In this document: positions 48,081-57,381 of the stretch, one piece after another
Position numbering within the stretch: the stretch's first letter is position 1
How the letters are laid out: every line of letters starts with the position of its first letter
From: Candidatus Methanophagales archaeon
Lineage (GTDB): Archaea > Halobacteriota > Syntropharchaeia > Alkanophagales > Methanospirareceae
DNA: 64,000 bases
Assembly: GCA_024699715.1 (NCBI GenBank)
Contig: JANPRD010000011.1
Span: forward strand, 1 to 64,000
Reading direction: 5' to 3'
Notes under the pieces: model-generated
What the model saw: only the letters and a program-made list of their open reading frames with translations
Told to the model about the DNA's origin: nothing
The model's database searches: none
Position numbers and translations under genes: made by a program

Positions 48081-49338
48081 ATGCGACATTTAAAGGAGCG
48101 ATTGGCGAGAGCGGGTAGGCTTGTTGAAATAGAGAGAGAGGTGTCCTCAAAATACGAAGCGGCGGAGATTTGTGCGGAGGTTGAGCGGGAAGGGAAAGCG
48201 GTCTTCTTCCATGCGGTTGACGGCTCTCACCGTGTTTTAATGAATGCTCTCTGCGGCAGAGAAGTCGTTGCTGAGCTGTTTAATGTCAAACCGCAAGAGC
48301 TCACGCCTTTCCTCGCTTCTCTCCTGCGTCGCTTCTCTGCGAGCTGCTCTGTTGAAGATGCGGTGAAAATTGTTGAGCATTCGCCGACGAAAGAGGTCGT
48401 AGCCTCAGATTTGGGTGCGCTTCCCATTTTAACGCACTTCAAGGGCGACGGTGGCGCTTACATCACCGCAGGCGTCCTTGTTGCGGAGCATGAAGGCATC
48501 GTGAATGCATCTTTCCACCGAATGATGCTTCTCGACAGCAATAGGCTCGCAGTCAGGGTAGTTCCATCTCGCCACCTCTTCAGGATGCACAGGGATGCGA
48601 TTGAGCATGGCTCTGAACTGAAAGTCGGCGTTGTCATCGGTGCATCTCCTTTCTTTCTGCTTTCGGCTGCGACTCGTGTCCCCTTGGGATTTGAATTTGC
48701 TCTCGCAAGCGCACTTCAAGGAAAGCCTCTTGAGGTCTTCAAGTTGAAGAATGGCATCGCCGTTCCGCATGCGGAATTCGCTATTGAGGGCGTTTTAACG
48801 GCGGAGAGAGCGAGAGAAGGACCTTTTAAAGACATTACAGGTCACTACGATAAAGTGAGAGAGGAGCCTGTGCTTGAAGTTACGAGAATTTACCACCGAA
48901 AAGAGCCGATTTACCATGCAATTCTACCCGCATCAATTGAACATAAAACACTAATGGGCTTACCTTACGAACCTCTTAATATTTAATGCGGTTGAAAATG
49001 TCGCAGCAGTGAAGAATGTTGTCCTTACGGAAGGGGGATGTTGCTATCTTCATGCGGTTGTTCAGATTGAGAAAACTGCGGAAGGGGAGGCGAAGAATGC
49101 GATTCTCGCAGCGTTTGCAGCGCATCAGAGCCTAAAATCAGTTGTTGTCGTTGATGCTGACATAAATCCGTTTGACGCCTCTTCGGTGGAATATGCGATT
49201 GCGACCCGTGTCCGCTGGGACGAGGATGTCGTTTTCGTGAGGAATGCTCGTGGCTCCACGCTTGACCCCTCCTCTGACGACGGCATACTCACTAAATTCG
49301 GCATAGATGCGACGGCACCACTCAAACTCAAACGCTGA
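48081..49338 (+). CDS. UbiD-family decarboxylase, frameshifted; likely anhydromevalonate phosphate decarboxylase
   Basis: First frame (to 48986) has the UbiD core: LKERLARAGRLVEIERE, DGGAYITAGVL, HRMMLLDSNRLAVRV and EFAIEGVL. It stops after GLPYEPLNI, and the +1 frame continues ENVAAVKNVVLTEGGCCYLH to the usual C-terminus at 49338. One extra A in CTTAATATTTAATG (48976-48989) explains the break. Repaired, it has about 419 residues, usual for archaeal members, which need prenylated FMN. With mevalonate kinase 1.4 kb away, the archaeal modified mevalonate pathway enzyme is the best guess. Confidence 0.8.
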
Positions 49339-49421
49339 CACTGAAATGCGACGACATCATGCGAAGTTGCGTGTGAAGTAAAAGCGAAAAGAATGTTGAG
49401 AAGGCGAAGAAGAGGAAAGAG

Positions 49422-50720
49422 ATGGAAGAAACGGCTTTGAACGCATGTTTCCAGTGTGGAGAATGCACGGCGGTGTGTCCCATGCGCAGGGTCTCAAAAT
49501 TCGCTCCACGCAGCATCATACAAGAGATTCAAGCGGAGAGCAGAACCGACGCTATGCGTGCCGTTGAAGGAGCGGAGGCGGGTGCAGTGGCAGCAGGAGA
49601 CAGCAGAGACAGTAGGGACGGCAGGGGTAGCAGGGGCAGCAGGGACAGCAGGGCAGAAAGCAAAGAATGGCTTTGGATGTGTCTTCTTTGCGGTTCTTGC
49701 TTGATGAAGTGTCCTCAAGGCGTAGATTTTCCGCAGTTCATTCTGCATGCGAGGGAAGAGCAAGGGGGCGCCCCCGAAGAGCTTCTTCCGCACAGGGAAC
49801 TCTCTCAAATCACAGAGATAATGAGCATTCTTGAGCGAGGCGTCCCGACAGATTTTGAGGGCGAGACCGACGAGAGCAGTGAAATCGGATTCTTCCCGGG
49901 ATGCTTGGCTTATTTTGACCTCTTCATGGATGTAAGTGGCGTGAATTACAAGGAAATCGGCGATTATTCTCTCAAATTGCTCAATAAAATAGGCATAAAG
50001 CCTCGCATCCTGCCGCTCAAATGCTGCGGTCATGACATTCTCTTTCAGGGCAAAAGAGAGACTTTTGAGCGTCTCATGGCTTTCAATAAGCGGAAAATAA
50101 AGGAAAGTGGCATTAAAATGCTCATTTTGAACTGTGCAGAGTGCTATTTCACCTTCAAAAAATACTATAAATTGGAGGAAGAGGGGGTTAAAGTCGTGCA
50201 TTTAGCCGAAATTCTTGCTGAAAATGTGCATTTCATTCGCAAAGCGATGAAGGAAGCAAGCGAAGCAAGCGTGAAGAGCAGCGGGACAAAGGCAGTAAGA
50301 GTGGCTTACCACGACCCTTGTGCGTTGAAGATGCTCGGCGTTTACGAGGCGCCTCGTGAAGTTTTGCGTGCTGTGGCGGGCGTTGAATTTGTTGAGCTTC
50401 CGCATGCTCGTGAGAACGCTCTTTGCTGCGGTGTCAGCGGAATGCTCCTCTGCAACGACGCTACGAAGGCGTTGCGTGCTTTTCGGCTGGGCGAAGTGCG
50501 TGAGGTCAAAGCAGATGTCCTCGTGACGACTTGCGTGAAGTGCCTCTCACATTTCAACTGCTTGAAGCGTGAGCAAGAACGCTTACAACAAAAGCAAGGG
50601 CAGGCGGAAGAGCAGGCGGCAGAAGAGGAGGTGAGAAGTAGTGGAGGAAGCAGTGAATACGAGTTTGAAATTTGCGACCTCGCAGTTTTCTTGGGTCGCT
50701 TGCTCGCAGAATCAGATTAA
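49422..50720 (+). CDS. HdrD-like Fe-S/CCG-domain oxidoreductase subunit
   Basis: 432 residues fusing an HdrC-like ferredoxin part (CFQCGECTAVCP and CLLCGSCLMKCPQGVDF) to two HdrB-like CCG domains (FFPGCLAYFD, KCCGHD, CAEC; HDPCALK, LCCGVSG, TCVKC). All cluster-ligand cysteines are present. Family members (HdrD, GlpC, LutA) pass electrons to or from disulfides, quinones or hydroxyacids; the substrate cannot be read from sequence. Two low-complexity inserts occur: Ser/Arg/Asp/Gly between the ferredoxin motifs (49545-49665) and Gln/Glu/Ala near the end (50575-50660). Confidence 0.85.
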   Translation: MEETALNACFQCGECTAVCPMRRVSKFAPRSIIQEIQAESRTDAMRAVEGAEAGAVAAGDSRDSRDGRGSRGSRDSRAESKEWLWMCLLCGSCLMKCPQGVDFPQFILHAREEQGGAPEELLPHRELSQITEIMSILERGVPTDFEGETDESSEIGFFPGCLAYFDLFMDVSGVNYKEIGDYSLKLLNKIGIKPRILPLKCCGHDILFQGKRETFERLMAFNKRKIKESGIKMLILNCAECYFTFKKYYKLEEEGVKVVHLAEILAENVHFIRKAMKEASEASVKSSGTKAVRVAYHDPCALKMLGVYEAPREVLRAVAGVEFVELPHARENALCCGVSGMLLCNDATKALRAFRLGEVREVKADVLVTTCVKCLSHFNCLKREQERLQQKQGQAEEQAAEEEVRSSGGSSEYEFEICDLAVFLGRLLAESD

Positions 50721-51850
50721 ATTCGCTCGCTCCTTAACCCTTCTACACCCGCTTTCACACGCATAACTCTCGCTCCTTCCGCCTTTAGAGCGCCTTCTAT
50801 TAAACATGCATCCTCAGGAGTTTGAGGAAGCACCAAAACAGAACCCACGGAGATTTCATCTGTGCTGCCTGCGCCTGTTACTTTTGCGCCGAGAGCGCCC
50901 AAGCGTTTCGCAGTCGCAACGAAAGCACCCAAATTCTTCGGAACAACACCAACGGCATTTAGCAAGCCATGATTCATGTTTAAGAGCATTCCGAATGTGC
51001 GAAAGTCCCGATTTTTCAACGCTTTCACGCCTTCTTCCGTTATTTCCGAAGCCGCTTTGAGAAAATGTGAGAAAATTGAGGGGAACTTCTCTTTTTTCGC
51101 CTTCACTCGCTCAACAAGATGCTTCGTTTTCAATTTTAAAGAGGCGTCAAAAGGGAAACAATGCGAAGAGGCTACAAGCATTTCAAACGAAGGAAGCTCC
51201 AAATTTTTCACGCTCTCGCCCTCAACAAGCACGAAGCCACCATGCGACGCAACTGCGGTGTCCGTCGGTGAGGCTGCACCCTGAACTAAACGCTCAACCT
51301 CCCTCGCATCTCTGCTGACTTCCTGCCTGAAATCCTCTGAATTTGCGGATGAGATGCCAAAATATTCATTTAATGCGGCAATCATCGCAACACATGTCGC
51401 TGCTGAAGAGCCTAATCCCGCAGAAATCGGAATCTCTGATGTTATTTTTATCCTCAATCCCTCCATTTCTTCCGCTGGAATGTCGTATTTCTCCTGAAAA
51501 TACTGCAACGCAGCTCGGACATAAATAAATGATTCTTCCTTTTTTTCGCCTCTCCACTTCTCCGCACTTTTCTCCGCCCTCCGCTCAGCACTCTCCGCCT
51601 CACTCTCCTTCGCACACTCTTCCACACGCTCTCCTCCGCTACTCAAATGGAAAAAAGCTCGCTGCGAGAAGTGCAAAGAAGGAAAATTTTCCGCCTCAAC
51701 GAGAACACATTTCTGATTAAGCGGTGAAATCTCCACCGTAAGATACCTATTTATTGCGGTTGCGAGTGCTTTCGCACCGTAAACGACGAAATGCTCACCG
51801 AACAATATCAATTTTGCGGGTGCAGTCGCACGAACAACCCCTCTTTTCAC
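50717..51850 (-). CDS. mvk: Mevalonate kinase
   Basis: GHMP kinase phosphorylating mevalonate for isoprenoid lipid synthesis. APAKLILFGEHFVVYG opens the protein, ISAGLGSSAATCVA is the ATP loop, and PTDTAVASHGGF follows. A Glu/Ala/Ser/Arg-rich insert (51540-51645) splits the N-terminal domain. The third GHMP motif, normally a run of glycines, reads TGAGSTDEISVGS, an unusual change at the active-site loop. The start overlaps the HAD gene stop (ATGA). Confidence 0.9.
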   Translation of the reverse strand: MKRGVVRATAPAKLILFGEHFVVYGAKALATAINRYLTVEISPLNQKCVLVEAENFPSLHFSQRAFFHLSSGGERVEECAKESEAESAERRAEKSAEKWRGEKKEESFIYVRAALQYFQEKYDIPAEEMEGLRIKITSEIPISAGLGSSAATCVAMIAALNEYFGISSANSEDFRQEVSRDAREVERLVQGAASPTDTAVASHGGFVLVEGESVKNLELPSFEMLVASSHCFPFDASLKLKTKHLVERVKAKKEKFPSIFSHFLKAASEITEEGVKALKNRDFRTFGMLLNMNHGLLNAVGVVPKNLGAFVATAKRLGALGAKVTGAGSTDEISVGSVLVLPQTPEDACLIEGALKAEGARVMRVKAGVEGLRSERI

Positions 51851-52476
51851 CCTTCCTCTCCACCTCCCTTCCGCTTATTGCAGTTCAAAATGCGAAGCAA
51901 ATCCTCCAAACGCTCTATTTTCAAATCTCCGCCGTTTGCGTTGAACGCAACGGTTAAGCAGCCCGCATTCTTGCCTGCGAGGAAGTCGCTCTCTGTGTCG
52001 CCCACAAGAATCGCATTTTCAGGTCGCAGTGAGAGCTTTTTGCATGCCGAAAGCACCATTTCCGCATTCGGCTTACCAGCACGCACATCGTCCCTCGTCA
52101 CAACAACATCAAAATGCAGTTTGAAATGTGCGAGTATTTTCAGCGTGTTCTCTCTCGGCGTGTTCGTCACGAGACCGAGTTTGAAGCCGCATTCTCGCAA
52201 TGAACGCAGAACTTCCCGCACCTTTGGGAAAAGTTTCACATCTTCAATGTGCTTCAACTGCTCCTTCAAGCAAAATTCTCCCGCAGATGCATCTAAACCG
52301 AATTTTTTCAGGTTCTCATGCAACTCCGGTCCCCAACACTTCTCCCGAAACTCCTCAACACTCAACTCCTTCCTGCGATATTTTCTCAGCATGGCGTTGA
52401 ACGCCGACCTCCAAGATTCAAATGAGTCAACAAGCACGCCGTCCAAGTCAAACAGAACCGCTTTCACTTCTCGCAT
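51847..52476 (-). CDS. HAD-superfamily hydrolase, phosphoglycolate-phosphatase-like
   Basis: HAD class IA fold: motif I LFDLDGVLVDS, a helical cap, motif II LVTNTPREN, motif III Lys in RAGKPNAEMV and motif IV VGDTESDFLAGKNAG. Dephosphorylates small phosphorylated metabolites; substrate unknown. The ATG at 52476 is preferred, as upstream codons run into (CACTCA)n sequence. The end overlaps mvk by 4 bases, so they form an operon. Confidence 0.85.
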   Translation of the reverse strand: MREVKAVLFDLDGVLVDSFESWRSAFNAMLRKYRRKELSVEEFREKCWGPELHENLKKFGLDASAGEFCLKEQLKHIEDVKLFPKVREVLRSLRECGFKLGLVTNTPRENTLKILAHFKLHFDVVVTRDDVRAGKPNAEMVLSACKKLSLRPENAILVGDTESDFLAGKNAGCLTVAFNANGGDLKIERLEDLLRILNCNKRKGGGEEG

Positions 52477-52499
52477 CTTCGCACACATCGCCACTCGCC

Positions 52500-52592
52500 C
52501 TTCGCCACACTCACACACGCTCACATGCACACTCGCTCACGCTCACACTCGCTCTCACACTCACACACGCATTCACGCACACTCACGCACTT
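52500..52592. repeat. Simple-sequence spacer rich in CACTCA/CGCTCA units
   Basis: About 90 bases made of degenerate CACTCA, CACACA and CGCTCA hexamers on the plus strand, between the divergent HAD and rnp3 genes. The same kind of repeat occurs inside genes in this window (22098-22195). No promoter element is obvious within it. Confidence 0.8.
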
Positions 52593-52618
52593 TATTCTTT
52601 TGTTGTAAATTAGAATGA

Positions 52619-53392
52619 ATGTTCTACGATTTGGGAGTGCGAGCATTTCAGAGAGGCGTGCTTGAAGTCGCAAAGCGGTTCGGCTACGCAGGAATAGCAG
52701 TGCTGCTCAGGGATGAGGATGCGGAAGTCCTGCTCAAGGACGCTGTTACGAGAGAGCGAGGCGTTTTTTATGGTGTTGAGATTTTTGCCGATTCCATTTC
52801 AGAAATGAAGGATAAGGTGCGTGCTTTCAGCGGAAAAGTGGATGTGCTTGCCGTTCATTCTCGCAAAGATGAGAAGTTCAACAGGGCTGTTTTGAGTGAT
52901 TTTCGTGTTGACATGCTCACGAAAGCGGTTGAAGCGGAGTTGAGTGCTGTTTGTGTCAGATATGCTGCTGAAAATGCCGTCGCTTTGGAGTTCAACATGG
53001 ATGCAATTTTCAAGCAACGCAGGAAGGAGCGAGCAATAGCGTTGAGCAGATTTCGTGAGATGCTCACTCTTGTGAGGAAGTTCAAGGCGATGGTTGTGCT
53101 GACGAGCAACGCACTCTCGCCTTACGACCTGCGGGCGCCTCGTGAAATGCTCGCTCTCTCCTCTCTCTTCGGAATGAACACTGCGGAGGCAAAAGCCGCA
53201 CTCTCTGAAATACCCGAAGGCATCCTGAACAAGCGCTGGAAGCGGGAGCGGGAGAAAGGCGTTGAAATTCTCACCGTGGAAGAGCTGGAAGAACAGGAAG
53301 AACAGGAAGAGCAGGAAGAGCGAAAGAGCAGAAGAAGGAATAAGAGGCGAAGAAGCGGAAGAAGGAGAGAAAAGAAGAAGCGGAAAGCATAA
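52619..53392 (+). CDS. rnp3: RNase P protein component 3 (Rpp30)
   Basis: Archaeal Rpp30 TIM-barrel subunit of RNase P, which matures tRNA 5' ends. MFYDLGVRAFQ at the start, DVLAVHSRKDEKFNRAVLS, RVDML and ALEFNMDAIF are family blocks, and SSLFGMNTAEAKAALSE is the usual C-terminal region. After residue about 218 it continues as EEQEEQEEQ then an Arg/Lys-rich tail, an extra low-complexity extension that could contact RNA. rnp2 follows in the usual archaeal order. Confidence 0.93.
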   Translation: MFYDLGVRAFQRGVLEVAKRFGYAGIAVLLRDEDAEVLLKDAVTRERGVFYGVEIFADSISEMKDKVRAFSGKVDVLAVHSRKDEKFNRAVLSDFRVDMLTKAVEAELSAVCVRYAAENAVALEFNMDAIFKQRRKERAIALSRFREMLTLVRKFKAMVVLTSNALSPYDLRAPREMLALSSLFGMNTAEAKAALSEIPEGILNKRWKREREKGVEILTVEELEEQEEQEEQEERKSRRRNKRRRSGRRREKKKRKA

Positions 53393-53430
53393 AAGCAAAA
53401 GGAAAGGGAAGAGGGAGGGACGGAATTGCC

Positions 53431-53841
53431 TTGAAGCCTCGCATACCCGCATCGTTGAGGGAGCGTAAGAGGTATCTCGTCTTTGAAATCATCGCTCCTC
53501 AAAACGAGGAAGAAAAGGAGGAAAGTTGTTGTAGTAATTGTGAGAGTTATGTTGTGAATGAGCGTGATTTGTTACGAGCAATATGGGAAGCGTTGTATTC
53601 GCTCTTCGGTGATGTCGGCGTCGCAGCGTGCAACATTTGGCTCATTGATTTTGATGAGAAGAAGGGCGTTGGCATACTGCGCTGCTCTCACAGGAAAGTT
53701 GAGGAAGTTCGTGCAGCACTCGCATGCATAAAAATCGGCGGGAGACCGCTCTGCATTCGTGTCGTGAGAACCACAGGCACCGTGAAAGCAGCGAGGAGCA
53801 TTGCAAGAAGGATTCAGCCCCTCAACATCTCAACGAAGTGA
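53431..53841 (+). CDS. rnp2: RNase P protein component 2 (Pop5)
   Basis: Pop5-like subunit that pairs with Rpp30. Starts with TTG: KPRIPASLRERKRYLVFEI, then GVAACNIWLIDFDEKKGVGI, ILRCSHRKVEEVRAAL and GTVKAARSI, all typical. A Glu/Cys/Ser insert (EEEKEESCCSNCES, about 53505-53550) sits in the loop after strand 1. Its 3' end overlaps the convergent S2P gene by 28 bases. Confidence 0.92.
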   Translation: MKPRIPASLRERKRYLVFEIIAPQNEEEKEESCCSNCESYVVNERDLLRAIWEALYSLFGDVGVAACNIWLIDFDEKKGVGILRCSHRKVEEVRAALACIKIGGRPLCIRVVRTTGTVKAARSIARRIQPLNISTK

Positions 53842-54986
53842 GCGATGTCCTTCTTTGTGATGATGCCTTTGAATTTCCCCTCATCGTCAACGACTGCGAG
53901 AATGCTCTTTCGCTCACGCAGCATCCGCTTCAAAGCGGCAACCGCATCCTCAGACGCAGAGACGGCGTTCGCAGTGAGCAGTTCCTTCGCTTCCTCCGCT
54001 GTGCTTTGCAGTGCATCTTCAGCCCGCAGGAACTCTCGCTTCTCCGCAGGCATCTCCTTCAATTCTCTGAAGTGCAGGAAACCCAAGACACGCCCCTCTT
54101 CGCTCACTACCGCAAATTCCGTGCAACGCTCAGAAAGCATACGCTTGAAGACATCCTCAACCGTCGCAGATGCGGGAACGCCACCAGCAGAGCCAGCACG
54201 CATGACATCCGCCACTTTAACGCCCTCAAGCGTCGCAAATATTTCTGTTGCTCGCTCCTCTTCAGAAGCGGCGATGAATAGGAAAATGGCAATGAGCGTG
54301 AGCCAAGGACTCAATATCTCAATCCTGCCGTCGTGAGCGAGTGCAAATGGGTTCGGCATTATTCCTGCGATGCCCATCAGCACCGCAAACACTTTTCCGA
54401 CGAGAACCGCCTTCTTCGTTGCGTCCAGAAAAGACATGCGCTCTGCGAGGAATGCTCTGAGCATGCGACCGCCGTCCATCGGGAACGCAGGCATCAAGTT
54501 GAACGCCGCAAGGAAAATGTTGAGCAAGCCGATGCTCTCTGCGAGGGCGGAAAGCGGTTTCAGCACCTGCGCATTGAAAACGGGACTCGCAAGCAAGAAT
54601 GAGATGCCGATGAAGGTAGTGCCGATGGCGATGCTCATCGCAGGTCCGGCAATCGCAACCCTCCATTCTTTAGAAGGCTCACGAGGCATGTCTTCCATCA
54701 TTGCGACACCTCCGAAAAGGAAAAGCGTGATGCCCTGTATTTTCGTGCCGTATCTCATCGCAAGTAGCGAGTGCGAGAGCTCGTGCATGAGCAGCGAAGC
54801 GAAGAGCAGGAATGTCGCAGCGGCAGCGAGTCCGAGCCGAGTTTGCGTATTGAAATTACCGCCGAAGCCGAATGGGGGTTCCGCCTCCATGAAAACGAAG
54901 AAGATTAGCGGAAGGAGGAATAGAAATGAGAAATGAAGCCTTATCGGAATGCCTCTTATTTGACATACCTGAAGAGATGCCTCCAT
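53814..54986 (-). CDS. Site-2-protease family membrane metalloprotease with CBS domains
   Basis: 390 residues. Membrane helices flank HELSH (near residue 67), the zinc-binding motif, and NLMPAFPMDGGRML, the third ligand. The C-terminal 150 residues are a CBS pair (VKVADVMRAG; ILAVVDDEGKFKGIITKKDI), which usually binds adenine nucleotides. Cleaves substrates within the membrane; targets unknown. Divergent from the PRC-barrel gene. Confidence 0.93.
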   Translation of the reverse strand: MEASLQVCQIRGIPIRLHFSFLFLLPLIFFVFMEAEPPFGFGGNFNTQTRLGLAAAATFLLFASLLMHELSHSLLAMRYGTKIQGITLFLFGGVAMMEDMPREPSKEWRVAIAGPAMSIAIGTTFIGISFLLASPVFNAQVLKPLSALAESIGLLNIFLAAFNLMPAFPMDGGRMLRAFLAERMSFLDATKKAVLVGKVFAVLMGIAGIMPNPFALAHDGRIEILSPWLTLIAIFLFIAASEEERATEIFATLEGVKVADVMRAGSAGGVPASATVEDVFKRMLSERCTEFAVVSEEGRVLGFLHFRELKEMPAEKREFLRAEDALQSTAEEAKELLTANAVSASEDAVAALKRMLRERKSILAVVDDEGKFKGIITKKDIAHFVEMLRG

Positions 54987-55053
54987 TTTCTTCCCGCTCT
55001 CTCCTCCCCTCCTCTCTTCCTCCCTCTTGCTTTCTTCTGCTTATTGAGCGTGT

Positions 55054-55065
55054 CAATATATATTG
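55054..55065 (+). promoter_or_regulatory. Palindromic TATA box upstream of the PRC-barrel gene
   Basis: CAATATATATTG is a perfect palindrome ending 19 bases before the ATG at 55085, consistent with a leaderless or near-leaderless transcript. It could also serve the divergent protease gene, whose start is 68 bases away. Confidence 0.5.
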
Positions 55066-55084
55066 AGGTAGAGAATAAAAAAGC

Positions 55085-55375
55085 ATGGAGATTGAGCTCT
55101 CATCGCTCTACGGAATGGATTTGTATACGGACAAAGGCGTGTTCGTCGGTAAGATAGAGGATGTGAGCATAGACATCAGGGAGAAGCGCATCTCAGGCAT
55201 CGTCGTCAGGAATGTGAATCCTCAACTCTTCAACATCGGCGATAAAAAGGGCGTCATTATACCATACCGTTGGGTCACTGCCGTCGGCGATATTGTTCTC
55301 ATAAAGCATGTGCGAAGAAGGGTGAAAAAAGCGGAGAAAGCGGAAGAAGGTGGCAGTGCCTTCGGCGAAGAATGA
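55085..55375 (+). CDS. PRC-barrel domain protein
   Basis: 96 residues, a single PRC barrel: LYGMDLYTDKGVFVGKIEDV and GIVVRN, then IIPYRWVTAVGDIVLI. These small archaeal proteins are widespread and are linked in some lineages to cell division or RNA processing; the role here is not known. Its end overlaps the thg1 start by 26 bases. Confidence 0.85.
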   Translation: MEIELSSLYGMDLYTDKGVFVGKIEDVSIDIREKRISGIVVRNVNPQLFNIGDKKGVIIPYRWVTAVGDIVLIKHVRRRVKKAEKAEEGGSAFGEE

Positions 55376-56114
55376 GGCTCACGAAAGAAGGAGCAGCAGT
55401 AGAGAGATTTACGCAGACATAAGGGCGATTCCCCCTCTCGTCATCCGAGCGGATGGCAGGAACTTCCACCGCATCCTTCGCAATTTCAAGAAGCCTTTTG
55501 ACCGCAGATTTGCGGAGAGCATGGCGAAAGCCACTGAAATTTTCTTCACAGCAAGCGGCTTCAACCCCAAATTCGCCTTCCTATTCTCAGACGAGGTCAA
55601 TTTCTTCTTCACCGAAGTCCCTTTCAACGGCAGGATTGAGAAATTGGATTCTGTTGTCGCAAGTTTCCTCGCAAGCGCACTCACACTCACAGCGGGGTTC
55701 AAAGAGCCTATTTCTTTTGATGCGAGGGTCATTCCGCTTTGCAAAGATGCCGTCTTTGATTATTTTGCGGAGCGTCAGGCGGAGGCATGGCGAAATCACA
55801 TAAACTCTTACGCTTTTTACACGCTAATCGCAGAAGGATTCAGCGAAAGGGACGCTCAAGAACGCTTGAAAGGAATGAAATCGCATCAAATTCACGAACT
55901 CCTCTTCAAAAAAGGCATAAATCTCGGAAAAACTCCCGCATGGCAGCGAAGAGGCATATTAATTGCGAGAGTTCCTTATGAGAAAGAGGGTTTCAATCCC
56001 AAAACAGGCGAAAAGGTCGTCGCTGAACGACGAAAAATCGCTCAATTCTGGGAACTTCCACTCTTCAAAACAGAAGAGGGTAGGAAATTTTTGGAGCGTT
56101 TCGTGCATTCGTGA
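55350..56114 (+). CDS. thg1: tRNA-His guanylyltransferase family (Thg1-like)
   Basis: Adds nucleotides to tRNA 5' ends in the 3'-5' direction; archaeal members act in tRNA-His maturation or tRNA repair. IRADGRNFHRIL and LFSDEVNFFF hold the two-metal aspartates; RQAEAWRNHINSYAFY and GMKSHQIHELLFKKGINL are family blocks. A GTG start overlaps the PRC gene; a later start is possible. Complete length, about 254 residues. Confidence 0.93.
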   Translation: MAVPSAKNEAHERRSSSREIYADIRAIPPLVIRADGRNFHRILRNFKKPFDRRFAESMAKATEIFFTASGFNPKFAFLFSDEVNFFFTEVPFNGRIEKLDSVVASFLASALTLTAGFKEPISFDARVIPLCKDAVFDYFAERQAEAWRNHINSYAFYTLIAEGFSERDAQERLKGMKSHQIHELLFKKGINLGKTPAWQRRGILIARVPYEKEGFNPKTGEKVVAERRKIAQFWELPLFKTEEGRKFLERFVHS

Positions 56115-56187
56115 ATTTAACAAGCGGAGCAACGCAAGTTGAAAATATCGTAATCCTTTTTACGCAAGCGGAGGGAAGCGAGAGGGA

Positions 56188-57354
56188 ATGCAGAAGAGGG
56201 GCAAGCAAAACGAGGGGCAAGCGGGGCATTCGGAAGGAGAAAAGCCGAGCAAGTTCGTCCCTCGCATTATCTCGTGGAACATGACTTTCAGGTGCAATCT
56301 ACGATGCGCTCACTGCTACATTGATGCGGAGAGCGAGCCTCAGAGGGAACGAAGAGAGCTGAGCACGGAAGAGGGGAAACGACTAATTGAGCAGATTTCT
56401 GAAGTGAGCCATCCGATTTTAGTTTTGAGCGGTGGCGAGCCTCTGCTACGCAAAGACATCTTCATTCTCGCAGAATACGCAAACGAGCGTGGCTTGACCG
56501 TCGCACTCGGAACAAACGGCACGCTTATTTCCGAAGAAGTTGCTCGCAGATTGAGGGAATGCGGCGTCAAACGAGTGGCAATCAGCATAGATTCAATAAG
56601 CGAAGAGAAGCACGACGCCTTCAGAGGCGTGAGAGGTGCGTGGCGGAAGGCAGTTGAGGGCATTAACGCTTGCGTGAATAACGATGTGGAAGTGCAAATC
56701 AACACAACAGTCACGCATCAAAATTACGACGAGATTGAGCGGATTCTGAATTTTGCGGTTGATATTGGTGCTGTTGCGATGCACCTTTTTTTCCTTGTTC
56801 CGACGGGGCGAGGAAAGCGTATTGAGGACATTTCCGCTGAGATGTATGAGCGTATGCTGAACGATGTTTTGGAGTGGAGCAGGCACAGTGAAATAGAATT
56901 CAGACCCGTTTGTGCGCCTCAATTCATGCGAATAGCAATTCAAAAGGGCATGAGTGTGCGAAAATGGACGAAAGGGTGCATCGCAGGCATGTATTATTGC
57001 AGGATTTATCCTTCTGGTGAGGTTACGCCTTGCCCTTATTTACCGATAAATGTGGGAAGTGTGCGAGAGCGGACATTCTCTGAAATCTGGTTCGGCTCTG
57101 AAGTGCTTCAAGCATTGAGGAATCCCGCTAATTTGAAGGGTAAATGTGGCGTCTGCGAGTTTCGTGATGTCTGCGGGGGCTGCAGGGCTCGTGCTTACGG
57201 TCTTTCATCATTTGTGGATGTCTGTGGCGGTCTGCAAGAGCCTTCTTCGCTCAGCGGAGACTTCTTGGCGGAAGAGCCTTGGTGTCCCTACATCCCTCGC
57301 AAGCTGCGTGAGCAATCCGCTATGCAAGAGAGTAAAGGCGGAAAAGCGGAGTGA
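56188..57354 (+). CDS. ahbD: Radical SAM haem synthase, AhbD-like
   Basis: Last step of the siroheme-dependent haem pathway: oxidative decarboxylation of Fe-coproporphyrin III to haem. CNLRCAHC gives the radical SAM cluster; VLSGGEPLLR is the SAM motif. The C-terminal SPASM/Twitch part has CIAGMYYC, VTPCPYLPI and CGVCEFRDVCGGC for auxiliary clusters. Assigned as AhbD rather than AhbC by comparison with its neighbour at 58531, which has the NirJ/AhbC-type C-terminus. First of three haem genes in a row. Confidence 0.78.
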   Translation: MQKRGKQNEGQAGHSEGEKPSKFVPRIISWNMTFRCNLRCAHCYIDAESEPQRERRELSTEEGKRLIEQISEVSHPILVLSGGEPLLRKDIFILAEYANERGLTVALGTNGTLISEEVARRLRECGVKRVAISIDSISEEKHDAFRGVRGAWRKAVEGINACVNNDVEVQINTTVTHQNYDEIERILNFAVDIGAVAMHLFFLVPTGRGKRIEDISAEMYERMLNDVLEWSRHSEIEFRPVCAPQFMRIAIQKGMSVRKWTKGCIAGMYYCRIYPSGEVTPCPYLPINVGSVRERTFSEIWFGSEVLQALRNPANLKGKCGVCEFRDVCGGCRARAYGLSSFVDVCGGLQEPSSLSGDFLAEEPWCPYIPRKLREQSAMQESKGGKAE

Positions 57355-57381
57355 GGTTAGGGTGTTAGGAGGTGTGTTTGC

